From Elusimicrobiota bacterium (GTDB lineage: Bacteria > Elusimicrobiota > Elusimicrobia > UBA1565 > UBA9628), in contig JACRDQ010000039.1 in the NCBI GenBank assembly GCA_016218545.1, positions 62,001 through 126,000 of the forward strand: a stretch of 64,000 bases of DNA, in the 5' to 3' direction. Position 1 is the first letter of the stretch. The number at the start of each line of letters is the position of its first letter. Under the pieces are notes generated by a model. The model did no database searches. It was not told where the DNA came from and was given only the letters and a program-made list of their open reading frames with translations. The translations under genes were made by a program, and so were the position numbers. Shown here piece by piece: positions 43,035 to 52,635 of the stretch.

Positions 43035-44939
43035 TCAGGGCGTCTCCGCCGCCGCTTCCGTCAGCTTGATCTCCACCTTGTCCGCGTCCGAGGCCGAGGA
43101 ACGGATGACGATCCGCTCCGGCGGCACGCCGTATTTGCGCATCAGGCGATCCGCGGCGTCGCCGGCCCTCTTCTTGGCCAGGGCCGCGGCCTCCAGGCCA
43201 GCCCCGGCGGCGTGGCCGGTGATCTCCAAGGTGCTCTTCTTGTCGTTCTCGAGGACCGCCCCCACCTGATCGATGACGGCCTCCGCCTCCGGCGAGAGCT
43301 CCGGGGAATCCGGGGCGAAAGAGAGCTCGAAGTCCTTGGCGCCGGCTGCTGCGGCGCCGGCCGGAGCCGTCGGCTGACCCTCCGCGTCGGGCTCGGCCTT
43401 GTCCTGGGCCGCGGCCGCGAGCTTGCGCTTGGCCGAGGCCCGGGACTTGCGGGCACGGGCCGGCCGCTTGGAGGAGACGGCCTTGCCGACCGTGACGCCC
43501 TTGACCAGGGATTCCGGGGAATCCAAGCCTCCGGACCCGAGGTCCGCGGGAGGCGGGCCCGCGGGAGCGGCCTCGACCTCGCCCACCGGCTTCCTGGAGC
43601 GGACGGACGGCCGTTCGGGCGACGGGGCGCCCGCGAGCGTGATCCAGCGGTGCAGGGTGCGGGAGCGGTTCCTGCCGTCCGTGGCCGTCAGCACGCACTC
43701 GTAGCGGCCGGCGGGCATGGGGTCTCCGAAGTAGTTCTTGCGGCCGTTCCAATAGATCTGATGGAAGACAGGCCCCGAGCCCACGACGTCGTTCAAGGGG
43801 GCGAGGTCCTCCCCCTCCTCGAGCGAGGGCCGGAGGAGCCGGAACCTCCACGAGGCCAGACCGGCCGGCGGCTCGAGCACGGAGAACTCGATGACCGAGC
43901 CCTCGCCGCGGCCGGGGTCGACCCGCTCGGGCTGCACCCCCAGCGAGACCGTGGGGCCGGCGTCGTGCGCCGCCTCCCCCTCCATGACGAGGTCCAGGGG
44001 CTTGTTATAGACGAAGACGAGAAGGATGCCTTTGAAATTCCTCAGAGCCTTGGGGATCTCGACCTGGCTGGAGAGCAGGTTGACCCGGACCCTGGCGGGC
44101 GAGATCCCGGCGGTATAGAGATGCGCGCTGATGCCCATGGTGCGGCGCATGTCGAGCACCTTCGGGTCGCCGACGGCCGCTCCCTCGGGCATGATGAGGA
44201 TCTGGGCGTTCTTGAGGGAGAAGGCGATGCTGGTGAGGGCCTCGAGCAGGGGCTTGGCGGTCTTCTTGAAGGCGATGCCGGACTGGAAGAAGACGGGCGT
44301 GGGGATGCCGATAGCGTCGGGGTTGCCGGCGCTGTCGAGGGCGACCTGGACGTCCGAGATGGCACGGAGCTTCTCAAGGTTGGACGTGTAGATGGCCCGG
44401 ATCTTGGCGCGGATGTCCCGCTCGACCGCCTCCTTGCCGGGCTTGCTCACCCGCACCCGCGCCGGTTCCTCGGCGGCTTCCTCCTCCTCTTCCTTGACCT
44501 CGACCGCGGGCCGCTTGCGGGACTTGGGCTCCGGGGCGACCATCCTGGGCGCCTCGGGCTCCACGACCACTTCGTGGCCCTCGGGGGCCGCCGGAGCCGC
44601 GGCTCTCGCGGGTCCCGGATTCTCCACGGGGTCGAGCTGGACGGGGAGTCCCGGCGCCGCGTCCTTGGGAGGGGCGCCCGTGTTGAGCCGCTGCGTGATC
44701 AGGTTGATGTACTCGTTGGCCAGGGGCCGCTCGGAAGCCTCCCCCCGCGTCAGCACGTCCATGAAGCGGTCCATGGCCTGGCCGTCCTCTCCCCGCTCGT
44801 AGAACATGATCCCGAGCTTCATCTGCCGGCTGAGCGCGCGCTCCTGGCCGAAAGCGTCCGCCGCCAGGACGCAAAGGCACAGGCCCAGGGCTTGGGCCAA
44901 TGCGAGGACCGCTCCGACAGAGCTCGTCTTCGGGCTCAC
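43035..44939 (-). CDS. Secreted protein with two OmpA-like domains
   Basis: A 634-residue protein starting at GTG 44939. Signal peptide ends near residue 31 (AFGQE). Then a helical region, a low-complexity Glu/Arg stretch (VEVKEEEEEAAEEPARV), a first OmpA-like fold (~205-300; IPTPVFFQSGIAFKKTAKPL to LDMRRTMGISAHLY), a central beta region, an Arg/Lys/Ala linker (SKRPARARKSRASAKRKL) and a C-terminal OmpA domain (~540-630; GHAAGAGLEAAALAKKRAGD and GVPPERIVIRSSASD). OmpA domains bind peptidoglycan. It precedes pilM-N by 7 bases, so it may anchor the pilus machine to the cell wall. Confidence 0.8.
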   Translation of the reverse strand: MSPKTSSVGAVLALAQALGLCLCVLAADAFGQERALSRQMKLGIMFYERGEDGQAMDRFMDVLTRGEASERPLANEYINLITQRLNTGAPPKDAAPGLPVQLDPVENPGPARAAAPAAPEGHEVVVEPEAPRMVAPEPKSRKRPAVEVKEEEEEAAEEPARVRVSKPGKEAVERDIRAKIRAIYTSNLEKLRAISDVQVALDSAGNPDAIGIPTPVFFQSGIAFKKTAKPLLEALTSIAFSLKNAQILIMPEGAAVGDPKVLDMRRTMGISAHLYTAGISPARVRVNLLSSQVEIPKALRNFKGILLVFVYNKPLDLVMEGEAAHDAGPTVSLGVQPERVDPGRGEGSVIEFSVLEPPAGLASWRFRLLRPSLEEGEDLAPLNDVVGSGPVFHQIYWNGRKNYFGDPMPAGRYECVLTATDGRNRSRTLHRWITLAGAPSPERPSVRSRKPVGEVEAAPAGPPPADLGSGGLDSPESLVKGVTVGKAVSSKRPARARKSRASAKRKLAAAAQDKAEPDAEGQPTAPAGAAAAGAKDFELSFAPDSPELSPEAEAVIDQVGAVLENDKKSTLEITGHAAGAGLEAAALAKKRAGDAADRLMRKYGVPPERIVIRSSASDADKVEIKLTEAAAETP

Positions 44940-44971
44940 GCTAATAGGTTTAGGCTATCCGCATTACTGAT

Positions 44972-47587
44972 TTATTGCGACTGTCCGAGGACCGCGAGCC
45001 CGGCGCGGGCGTCCGCGTTGCCGGGGTCCAAAGAGAGGACGGCCTTGAGCTCCCGCGCCGCGTCCTCCCTGCGGGAAAGCCGGATATAGGCCCGCGCGAG
45101 GTTGAGGCGGGCGCCGATGAGGCCGGGCTCGCGGCGCGCGGCCCGTTCGAGGTGCGCCAGGGCGTCCGCGTCCCGCCCGCCCGCCAGGAGGACCGTGCCC
45201 AGCATGAAGTTCGCCTTCGCGGAATCGGGCAGCACCGAGGCCGTGCGCCGGGCCAGCTCGAGGGAGGAGGCCGAGTAGTCCCTCCGGAGCAGGCGGGCCT
45301 CGAGGCCGCGCAGGTCGTCGAGAGCCCTGAGCAGGGGCGGAGGGGGCAGGCCCGCGCGCCGGACCACGACCCTCAGGTTGCTCTCCGCCACGCGGAGGTC
45401 GGGATTGAGCTCGAGCGCGCGGACGTAGGCTTTCTCCGCCTCGGCCCAGCGGTCCTTGTTGCTCATGACGAACCCGAGGTTGTTCCAGTGGTTGGGGTTG
45501 TTGGGGAAGACCTTCAGGGCCCTGGCGAGGAGGCGCTCCGCCTTGTCGAGCTGGAGGACGCTGCCCTGCAGGTAGAGGGCGCTCAGCGCCGTGTAGATGT
45601 CCGGGGAGATGGGGTTGATGGCGAGCGCGCTCAGATAGTAGGACTCGGCCTGGCCGGGCTGGCCGAGCCTGGAGCTCTTGATGGTGCCGAGGTTGAAATA
45701 GATCTCGTCGTAGCCGGCGTTGGCCGAGAGGGCGTCGGAGTAGATCCTGGCCGCGTCCTCGAACCGCTCGACGCGGGCGTAGGCGTTCCCCAACTCGTAG
45801 ATCGCGTTGACCTCGGGCGGGCCCCAGGCCTTGGAGCGCTCGAGTTCCTTGACCGCCGCGGCGGAGGAGCCGCCGCGCAGGAGCTTGAACCCCTCGAAGT
45901 AGTGCGCCTCGCGGAACCAGGTGCTGACCCAGTACCAGGACACGGCCAGGAGCAGCAGGGCCCCGGCCGCGGCCGCGGCCCGGACGGTCCGCGAAGGGCC
46001 GGCGCTCCGCCAGCCGCGCCCCGGAGGCTGGAGGGAGCCCGCGGCCGTGCCCGCGGCCCACCAGAACATGAAGGCCGGCATGGCGAAGTGGAGGCTGACG
46101 TTGAGGAGGTTGTCCGCGAGCATCCCCCCCGCCCCGCAGGCCGCGGCCAAGCCCAGGCTCTCGCGCGCGCTGCGGGCGGACCGCCACCGGGGCACGAGGC
46201 TGCGGAAGAAGGTCGCCCACAGCCAGAAGAGGACGCCGAGCCCGACGATGCCGGTCTGCGCCCAGATCTCCATGATCTCGTTGTGGGCGTTGTTGGCGTG
46301 CGTCCGCATGGTGCGGAAGAACTCCATGGCGCCGAGGAGGTGCCCCTGGTAGAACGGGTAGAAGAGCTCGTAGAGGCCCCAGCCCTTTCCGGTCAGCGGG
46401 TTCTCCGCGCCCATCAGCCACGAGCAGGTCCAGATGAGGACGCGCTGGTGGAACGGGCTGTAGTAGCCGTCCGCCTGGCTGAAGGTCTTGATCTCGGTGA
46501 GCCTGCCCAGGACGCTCGGGTGGTAGGAGCCCGCGATCCGGCTCTCCGGCCAGAGGATGATGACGGCCGTGGCCAGCCCGGCGAGCAGGCCCGCGGCGCG
46601 AGGGGCCTCGGCCACGCGGCCGCGCACGTCCTTGGAGAGCGCCAGCAGGCCCAGGGCCGCGACGGTGCCGCCCCAGGAGGACCGGGTGAGGCTGGCGAGG
46701 ATGGCGGTGCCCATGGTCAGGAAGAGCGTCCCGTAGACGATGCGGCGCGACAGGGTCCGGCTGTTCAGGAAGAGCACGGCGGCCAAGGGCATGAGGACGA
46801 CGTTGAACGAGGAGAGGAAGTTCGGGTTGCCGAAGGTGGAGACGGACCTGCCGCCGTAGGGGTTGAGGATGCTCGGCCAGATGAACTCGAAGTTGAAGTA
46901 CTGCAGCACGCCGTAGGCCGAGGCCAGGAAACCCGCGGTCAGGGCCAGGTGGAGATAGTCGGCCACCCGCCCGGCGCGGGAGAGCCAGGCCGCGCCTCCG
47001 AATCCGAGTCCCCAGAGGAAGGCGCCGTAGCCGTCCCAGACCTGGGGCCAGATCCCGGTGGGAGCCCGCGCTCCGCGCATCTGCGGGAACATGGCCCAGA
47101 GGCCTCCCCAGACCAGGGCGAAGGCCGCCCAGGCCAGGGCAGGGCTCTCGTCCCAGGACGGATCGCGGGAGCCGGGCCTGAGCTTGGACTGGGATTCGGA
47201 CTCGGACTCGTCCTCGGAACGGCAGAGGGACGCGGCCAGGTAGAACGGGAGGACCGCGTTGACCAGCGCGAAGATGGAGACGCGCACGCCCTCGTAGAGC
47301 ATGGCGGGGCGGAAGAAGGACGCGTGCCCGACGAAGGCCACGCCCCAGCTGAGCGCGGCCGCGCATGCCGCCGCCCCGAGGGGCACGTCGAGCGCGGTCC
47401 TCGGGAGGAGGAAGCTCCCCCCTGAGGCTGCCGGCCAGAGGAAGTGGACTCCCACCGCGACGCAGATGAGGATGTTGAGCAGGCAGATCTGGGTGACGTA
47501 GGGGTTGCGGGTGAGGTTCGTGAAGAAGATCAGAGGGGTGACGAAGAAGGCTGCGACGATGAGGAGGTGCCTGATGCGCGCGGTCAT
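44972..47587 (-). CDS. O-antigen ligase/polymerase-like membrane protein with C-terminal TPRs
   Basis: An 871-residue protein. About 12 membrane helices fill residues ~5-520. The Wzy_C/O-antigen ligase core is recognisable as TLFLTMGTAILASLTRSSWG, with the periplasmic loop including GKGWGLYELFYPFYQGH and ANNAHNEIMEIWAQTGIVGLG (H-x-N-E motif). The C-terminal ~330 residues are TPRs, e.g. YFNLGTIKSSRLGQPGQAES and NPNHWNNLGFVMSNKDRWAE. It probably joins or polymerises glycans on lipid or protein; pilin glycosylation is possible given the neighbours. TATAAT lies upstream on the minus strand (47611-47616). Confidence 0.85.
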   Translation of the reverse strand: MTARIRHLLIVAAFFVTPLIFFTNLTRNPYVTQICLLNILICVAVGVHFLWPAASGGSFLLPRTALDVPLGAAACAAALSWGVAFVGHASFFRPAMLYEGVRVSIFALVNAVLPFYLAASLCRSEDESESESQSKLRPGSRDPSWDESPALAWAAFALVWGGLWAMFPQMRGARAPTGIWPQVWDGYGAFLWGLGFGGAAWLSRAGRVADYLHLALTAGFLASAYGVLQYFNFEFIWPSILNPYGGRSVSTFGNPNFLSSFNVVLMPLAAVLFLNSRTLSRRIVYGTLFLTMGTAILASLTRSSWGGTVAALGLLALSKDVRGRVAEAPRAAGLLAGLATAVIILWPESRIAGSYHPSVLGRLTEIKTFSQADGYYSPFHQRVLIWTCSWLMGAENPLTGKGWGLYELFYPFYQGHLLGAMEFFRTMRTHANNAHNEIMEIWAQTGIVGLGVLFWLWATFFRSLVPRWRSARSARESLGLAAACGAGGMLADNLLNVSLHFAMPAFMFWWAAGTAAGSLQPPGRGWRSAGPSRTVRAAAAAGALLLLAVSWYWVSTWFREAHYFEGFKLLRGGSSAAAVKELERSKAWGPPEVNAIYELGNAYARVERFEDAARIYSDALSANAGYDEIYFNLGTIKSSRLGQPGQAESYYLSALAINPISPDIYTALSALYLQGSVLQLDKAERLLARALKVFPNNPNHWNNLGFVMSNKDRWAEAEKAYVRALELNPDLRVAESNLRVVVRRAGLPPPPLLRALDDLRGLEARLLRRDYSASSLELARRTASVLPDSAKANFMLGTVLLAGGRDADALAHLERAARREPGLIGARLNLARAYIRLSRREDAARELKAVLSLDPGNADARAGLAVLGQSQ

Positions 47588-47665
47588 GGGCGAGGATAAA
47601 ATGTCGTTGGATTATACAGAATTAAAAAGGCGCGCAAGTCCCCGGCCGCTGACTCGGACCCAGTC

Positions 47666-48739
47666 CTAGCAGATGCGGGGAAGCTGCTCGCCGCTGAGCA
47701 TGTCCACGAGCCTGCTGGCCCCGATGGAGCTGCGCAGCACCACGCTGGGACGCCCCTCGGGGCCCACCCTGCCGATGACCCTGGCGTCCGAGGACTCGGG
47801 CCTGGCCCTCATGGCCGCGACCGCGGCCTCGGCCTGCTCGTGGGGCACGACGGCCACGAGCCTGCCCTCGTTGGCCACGTAGAGCGGGTCGAACCCGAGC
47901 ATCTCGCAGGCGCCTTCGACGTCCTCGCGCACGGGGACGAGCTCCTCGTCGAAGTCGATGCGCACGCCCCTGGCCTCCGCGAGCTCGACGAGGCAGGTCG
48001 CAAGTCCCCCCCGGGTGAGGTCGCGCAGGACGCGCACTCCGATGCCCGCGCCGAGCAGGGCTTCCACGACCCCGTTGAGGGGAGCCGCGTCGCTCTCGAT
48101 GGAGGATTCGAAGGAGAGCCCCTCGCGCACGGCCATGACCGCCATGCCGTGGCGTCCCACGTCCCCGCTCAGGATGACGGCGTCGCCCGGCCGGATGCTC
48201 GAGGGCGCGACCGTGAGGCGGTGCTCGATGACGCCGATCCCGGAGGTGCTGATGAAGAGTCCGTCGCCCTTGCCGCGGCCCACGACCTTGGTGTCGCCGG
48301 TGACCAGCTGCACGCCCGCGCGCCGGGCCGCCCCGGACATGGAGGCGGCCACGCGCTTGAGGTCGGCGATGGGCAGCCCCTCCTCCAGGATGAAGGCCGC
48401 GCTGAGGTAGAGGGGCCGCGCCCCGCACATGGCCAGGTCGTTGACCGTGCCGTACACGGCCAAAGAGCCGATGTCCCCTCCGGGGAAGAAGAGGGGCGAG
48501 ACCACGTGCGCGTCCGTGGTGAAGGCCAGGCGCGCGCCCCCGACTTCGAAGACCGCGCCGTCATGCCTGGCCTCGAGCATCGGGTTGGAGAAGGCCGGGA
48601 GGAAGACCTCCTCCACGAGGCGCTGCGTGAGCCTTCCCCCTCCGCCGTGGGAGAGCTGGACGCGCGGGTGGTCGGTCTTGGGCACGGGACAGACCGGCCC
48701 TTCCATGGACGGGGTCCCTCGTCCGCCGTCAGCGCTCAT
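47666..48739 (-). CDS. hypE: Hydrogenase maturation protein HypE
   Basis: A 357-residue PurM-like protein that dehydrates the carbamoyl group on its own C-terminal Cys to make the CN ligand of NiFe hydrogenase. It has [54 protein letters not shown] and, decisively, ends PRIC, the family's C-terminal Cys. Overlaps hypD by 11 bases; ATG 48739 precedes the family start by ~25 residues, and a later ATG (MEGPVC, 11 codons in) is also possible. Confidence 0.95.
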   Translation of the reverse strand: MSADGGRGTPSMEGPVCPVPKTDHPRVQLSHGGGGRLTQRLVEEVFLPAFSNPMLEARHDGAVFEVGGARLAFTTDAHVVSPLFFPGGDIGSLAVYGTVNDLAMCGARPLYLSAAFILEEGLPIADLKRVAASMSGAARRAGVQLVTGDTKVVGRGKGDGLFISTSGIGVIEHRLTVAPSSIRPGDAVILSGDVGRHGMAVMAVREGLSFESSIESDAAPLNGVVEALLGAGIGVRVLRDLTRGGLATCLVELAEARGVRIDFDEELVPVREDVEGACEMLGFDPLYVANEGRLVAVVPHEQAEAAVAAMRARPESSDARVIGRVGPEGRPSVVLRSSIGASRLVDMLSGEQLPRIC

Positions 48740-49832
48740 GGGCCGCTCCTGTCCGCCTGTAGCGATGGTAGGCCGCGCAGGCCCCCTCGGAAGAGACCAT
48801 GGTGGCTCCCAAGGGGCGCTCCGGCGTGCAGCGGGTCCCGAAGGCCGGGCATTCGGGGGGCTTCTTGAGCCCCTGCAGGATGAGGCCGCTCAGGCATTCC
48901 CCGGACTCCGAGACCTTGTGGTCCGCCACGCCGAAGCGCTTCTCCGCGTCGAGGCGCGCGTAGGGTCCGCGCAGGCCGAGGCCGCTCCGGGGGAGCTCCC
49001 CGATGCCGCGCCACTGGCGCGGCACGACCTCGAAGACCTCGGCGATGAGGCCGCGCGCTCCGGGGTTGCCCCCGCTGCGCACGGAGCGGGCGTACTGGTT
49101 CTCCACCGCCGCGCGCCCCTCCTCGAGCTGGCGCACGGTCATGAGGACGCCTTGCAGTATGTCGAGGGGCTCGAAGCCCGTGACCACGATGGGGACGCGG
49201 AAGCGCGCCGCGATGGGCTCGTACTCGGCCAGGCCCATGACGGTGCATACGTGGCCCGCCGCCAGGAAGGCCTGGACCCGGTTGGCGGGAGACGAGAGCA
49301 CCGCCTCCATGGCCGGGGGCACGAGCACGTGCGACACGAGGATGCTGAAGTTCCCCAGGCCCAGGCGCAGGGCCTGGTGCGCGGCCATGGCGTTGGCCGG
49401 AGCCGTGGTCTCGAACCCGACCGCGAAGAAGACGACCTGCCGGTCCGGGTGCTGGGCGGCGAGCTTGACCGCGTCGAGCGGGGAGTAGACGATGCGGACG
49501 TCCCCTCCGGAGGCCCGCACCGAGAAGAGGTCTCCCTCCGAGCCCGGCACGCGGAGCATGTCGCCGAAGGAGCAGAACAGGACGCCGGGCATCGCGGCGA
49601 TGGTCACGGCCTTGTCGATGAGCTCGACCGGGGTCACGCACACGGGGCAGCCCGGGCCGTGGACCAGGGTGAGGCCGCGGGGGAGGAGCTCGTCGACTCC
49701 GAACTTGATGATGGAGTGCGTCTGCCCGCCGCAGACCTCCATGATGGTCCAGGGCTTGGTGGTCGTCTTGGCGATGGCCTCGGCGCAGCGACGGGCCGCG
49801 TCGGCGTCGCGGAACTCGGAGAGGAACTTCAT
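48729..49832 (-). CDS. hypD: Hydrogenase maturation protein HypD
   Basis: A 367-residue iron-sulfur protein that, with HypC, holds the Fe(CN)2CO unit. Motifs: [38 protein letters not shown] and the four-Cys C-terminal cluster (CLSG, CPAF, RCTPE, ACAAY). Start ATG 49832 gives the usual [10 protein letters not shown] terminus and overlaps hypC by 4 bases. A longer open frame upstream is a shadow within hypC. Confidence 0.95.
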   Translation of the reverse strand: MKFLSEFRDADAARRCAEAIAKTTTKPWTIMEVCGGQTHSIIKFGVDELLPRGLTLVHGPGCPVCVTPVELIDKAVTIAAMPGVLFCSFGDMLRVPGSEGDLFSVRASGGDVRIVYSPLDAVKLAAQHPDRQVVFFAVGFETTAPANAMAAHQALRLGLGNFSILVSHVLVPPAMEAVLSSPANRVQAFLAAGHVCTVMGLAEYEPIAARFRVPIVVTGFEPLDILQGVLMTVRQLEEGRAAVENQYARSVRSGGNPGARGLIAEVFEVVPRQWRGIGELPRSGLGLRGPYARLDAEKRFGVADHKVSESGECLSGLILQGLKKPPECPAFGTRCTPERPLGATMVSSEGACAAYHRYRRTGAAHER

Positions 49833-50086
49833 GCGCCCGCCTCCTCGGCGTCTGCGGCCTCGCCGAGCTGGCGAAAGTACTCCAGGGTCCGGGCGGCCTC
49901 CGCCTCGTCGAGGACGCTGAGGGCGAAGCCCACGTGCACGATGACGTACTCCCCCACCTTGGCCTCGGGCACGTAGGCCAGGCAGGCCTCCTTGACGACC
50001 CCGCCGAAGCTCACCTTGCCGGTGCGCGAGAGGGGGTCGGCGCCCTCCTGGATGCTGAGGATCTTTCCCGGCACCGCGAGACACAT
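49829..50086 (-). CDS. hypC: Hydrogenase maturation chaperone HypC
   Basis: An 85-residue HypC/HupF protein starting [10 protein letters not shown] with the essential Cys2, and [33 protein letters not shown] (given here as family pattern: a beta-barrel ending [12 protein letters not shown]). It delivers the Fe unit to the hydrogenase large subunit. It starts 1 base before the hypF stop, consistent with one operon hypF-hypC-hypD-hypE. Confidence 0.95.
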   Translation of the reverse strand: MCLAVPGKILSIQEGADPLSRTGKVSFGGVVKEACLAYVPEAKVGEYVIVHVGFALSVLDEAEAARTLEYFRQLGEAADAEEAGA

Positions 50087-50087
50087 C

Positions 50088-52436
50088 TCAGTGTTCCTCC
50101 TCGGAGGGCTTCTCGGCGTCCTTCCACCCGAGGGCCGCGGCCGCTGCCTGGCCGAGGGCGATGCCCCCGTCGTTGGGCGGCACGCGCTGGTGCCAGTAGG
50201 GCTTGAAGCCCGCTCCGGCCAGGCCCGCCACCGCGGTCTCGGTCAGGAGCGCGTTCTGGAAGCAACCGCCCGAGAGCACGACCTTGCTGACGCCCGCGGC
50301 CCGGGCGACGGACACGATCGCGTCGGCAAGGGCGCGGTGGAAGCGCGCGGAGATCGTTCCGGCCGGGACCTTGGCCGCCCGGTCGGAGAGGATGGCGCGC
50401 ACCAAGGGTTCCCAATCCAGGACCAGGGGGCCGGGCCCGGCCGAGAGGCCGACCGGATAGCTCCCCGAGCCGTCGAAGCCCTCCGCCGCGGCTTCGAGCT
50501 CCATGGCGGCCTGGCCCTCGAAGGCGTTCTTCTCCCGCAGGCCGGCCAGGAAGGCGGTTGCGTCGAAGAGGCGGCCGGCGCTCGAGGTCCTCGGGGTGCC
50601 GGTCCCCTTGAGGCACATCTGGCCGAAGAGCTTGCGCTCCTGGCCGGAGAAGCTTGCGAGGCACTCGAGCCCCTCAAGGCCGGCGGGGTCGTTCCGAAAG
50701 GCCTCGAAGAGGAGACCGAACGCGGACCTTCTGGGCTCGCGCACCGCGGTCTCGCCGCCCGGGAGCGGGAAGGTGCGCCAGTGCGCGGCTCGGCTGAACC
50801 CGCCGGGCCGGATCAGGAGGAACTCCCCGCCCCACACCGTGCCGTCCGGGCCGTACCCGGTGCCGTCCCAGGCCGCGCCCAGGACCGGGGCCGCGAGCCT
50901 GTTCTCCGCCATGCAGGCGAGCACATGCGCCAGGTGGTGCTGGACGCGCGTGAGCGCAAGCCCGCTCCGCTCGGCGAAGCGCGTGGAGGCGTAGTCCGGA
51001 TGGCTGTCGCAGGCGATGGCCTGGGGCGCGAGTCCGTAGAGCTGCGTGAGGGAGGAGAGCACGGACTCGAAGGCCGCAGACGATGCCTGGGTGCCGAGGT
51101 CGCCGATGTGCTGGCTCAAGTGGACCCCGTCGCCGACCGTCACCGCCACGGTGTTCTTGAGATGGCCTCCGGTGGCGAGCACGGCCGGGACCTTGCGGCC
51201 CGCGGGAGGGTCGAGGCGCACCGGCAGGGGAGCGTGGCCGCGGGCCCGGCGCAGGAGGAGCGGCCGGCCCGCCACCACGCGCGCGATGGAGTCATCGACG
51301 TGCCGCGCGATGGGACGGTCGTGCACGAGGAAGACGTCCGCGATGCGGCCCAGCCGCAGGAGGGCGTCAGCCTCGTCGACGCAGAGGGGCTCTTCGGAGA
51401 GGTTGCCGCTCGTGGCCACGACCGGGAACCCCAGGTCCGCCATGAGGATGTGGTGAAGAGGGTTGGAAGGGAGCATGGCGCCGACCGTGGGCACGCCGGG
51501 TGCGACCCCCTCGCAGAGCGCCGCCCCCTTGCCGGGCCTGCGGCGCAGGAGCACGATGGGAGCCTCGGGGGAGGTCAGCATGCGGACTTCGACGTCCCCG
51601 GCTTGCGCGGCCTCGAGGATGGAGTCCAAGGAAGGGAAGAGCACGGCGAAGGGCTTCTCCGAACGCCTCTTGCGCTCCCTCAGGCCCGCCACGGCTGCGG
51701 CGCTCCGGCTGTCCGCCATGAGGTGGAAGCCGCCCACCCCCTTGACCGCCGCGACGCGGCCGGAGCGGAGCGCTTCCTCGGCCATGGCGAGGGCCGCGTC
51801 GCCGAAGGCCAGGGCCTTGCCTTCCCGGTCCCAGAGCGCCAGGCGCGGCCCGCAGGCCGGGCAGGCGATGGGCTGGGCGTGGAACCTGCGGTCCGAGGGG
51901 TCCGCGTACTCCCTGCGGCAGTCCGCGCACATCTCAAAGCGCCCCATGGTGGTGGCGGCGCGGTCGTACGGGAGGCTCTCGATGATGGTGTAGCGGGGGC
52001 CGCAGTGGGTGCAGTTGGTGAAGGGGTAGCGGTGGCGGCGGGCGGCCGGGTCGCGGAGCTCGGCCAGGCACTCGGGGCAGGTCGCGATGTCCGGCAGGAC
52101 CAGGGTCGTCTTGTCCCCCCCGGGCGCGCTCTCCCGGATCTCGAAGCCCGAGAAGCCGCACGGGTCGAGGAAGGAGTGCTCCATGCCCTCGATGATGGAG
52201 TTCGGCGGCTTCTCGTCCACGAGCCTGGAGAGCAGGGCCTCGAGCGCAGGGGCCGGGCCTTCGGCTTCGATGGTCACGCCGGCCGCGGAGTTGTTGACCC
52301 AGCCTTTGAGGGAGAGCTCGCGGGCGAGCCGGAACACGAAGGGGCGGAACCCCACGCCCTGCACGGCGCCGCGGACCCGGACCCAGACCCTGGCCGCGGG
52401 GGCTTGGTCAGCCGTCCGGGTCGAGGTGGTAGCCAT
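50088..52436 (-). CDS. hypF: Carbamoyltransferase HypF
   Basis: A 782-residue protein that forms carbamoyl-AMP and transfers the carbamoyl group to HypE. Acylphosphatase-like domain (RVRGAVQGVGFRPFVFRLA, residues ~17-35), two zinc fingers (CPECLAEL with CTHCG; CADCRREY with CPACG), a YrdC-like domain (GVGGFHLMADSRSA), and a C-terminal Kae1-like domain (HHLAHVLACMAEN and LSGGCFQNALL). ATG 52436 is chosen; the frame extends 29 codons further upstream without support. Heads the hyp operon. hypA, hypB and hydrogenase subunits are not in the window. Confidence 0.96.
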   Translation of the reverse strand: MATTSTRTADQAPAARVWVRVRGAVQGVGFRPFVFRLARELSLKGWVNNSAAGVTIEAEGPAPALEALLSRLVDEKPPNSIIEGMEHSFLDPCGFSGFEIRESAPGGDKTTLVLPDIATCPECLAELRDPAARRHRYPFTNCTHCGPRYTIIESLPYDRAATTMGRFEMCADCRREYADPSDRRFHAQPIACPACGPRLALWDREGKALAFGDAALAMAEEALRSGRVAAVKGVGGFHLMADSRSAAAVAGLRERKRRSEKPFAVLFPSLDSILEAAQAGDVEVRMLTSPEAPIVLLRRRPGKGAALCEGVAPGVPTVGAMLPSNPLHHILMADLGFPVVATSGNLSEEPLCVDEADALLRLGRIADVFLVHDRPIARHVDDSIARVVAGRPLLLRRARGHAPLPVRLDPPAGRKVPAVLATGGHLKNTVAVTVGDGVHLSQHIGDLGTQASSAAFESVLSSLTQLYGLAPQAIACDSHPDYASTRFAERSGLALTRVQHHLAHVLACMAENRLAAPVLGAAWDGTGYGPDGTVWGGEFLLIRPGGFSRAAHWRTFPLPGGETAVREPRRSAFGLLFEAFRNDPAGLEGLECLASFSGQERKLFGQMCLKGTGTPRTSSAGRLFDATAFLAGLREKNAFEGQAAMELEAAAEGFDGSGSYPVGLSAGPGPLVLDWEPLVRAILSDRAAKVPAGTISARFHRALADAIVSVARAAGVSKVVLSGGCFQNALLTETAVAGLAGAGFKPYWHQRVPPNDGGIALGQAAAAALGWKDAEKPSEEEH

Positions 52437-52496
52437 GCTCCATTCTATCAAATGACCGGGTAGGGCGGGGTCGGAGGCGAGGTTCGAGATGAAGAA

Positions 52497-52568
52497 AGCC
52501 GAGGATGGGATTCGAACCCACAACCTATCGCTTACGAAGCGATTGCTCTACCGTTGAGCTACCTCGGC
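52497..52568 (-). tRNA. tRNA-Thr (anticodon CGU)
   Basis: On the minus strand GCCGAGG pairs with CCTCGGC, the T arm is GTGGG-TTCGAAT-CCCAT, and the anticodon stem ATCGC/GCGAT encloses TTCGTAA, giving CGT as anticodon. A D arm (GCTC...GAGC) is present. The discriminator is T and no CCA is encoded. A TAGAAT at 52589-52594 is a candidate -10 for it. Confidence 0.95.
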
Positions 52569-52635
52569 GCGAGAAAAACTGCGCGGAGATTCTATCATAA
52601 TTATCGGGCGGAGCGTCACGGCCCGTCGGAAGAGC

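Noticed and set aside
44975..47425. 816-codon plus-strand frame opposite the O-antigen-ligase/TPR gene
   Set aside because: Arg/Gly/Glu-rich translation without domains; the minus-strand protein has clear membrane helices and TPRs.
48729..50084. HypD starting far upstream (451 codons)
   Set aside because: The extra N-terminal part overlaps hypC in another frame; the conserved MKFLSEF start fits ATG 49832.
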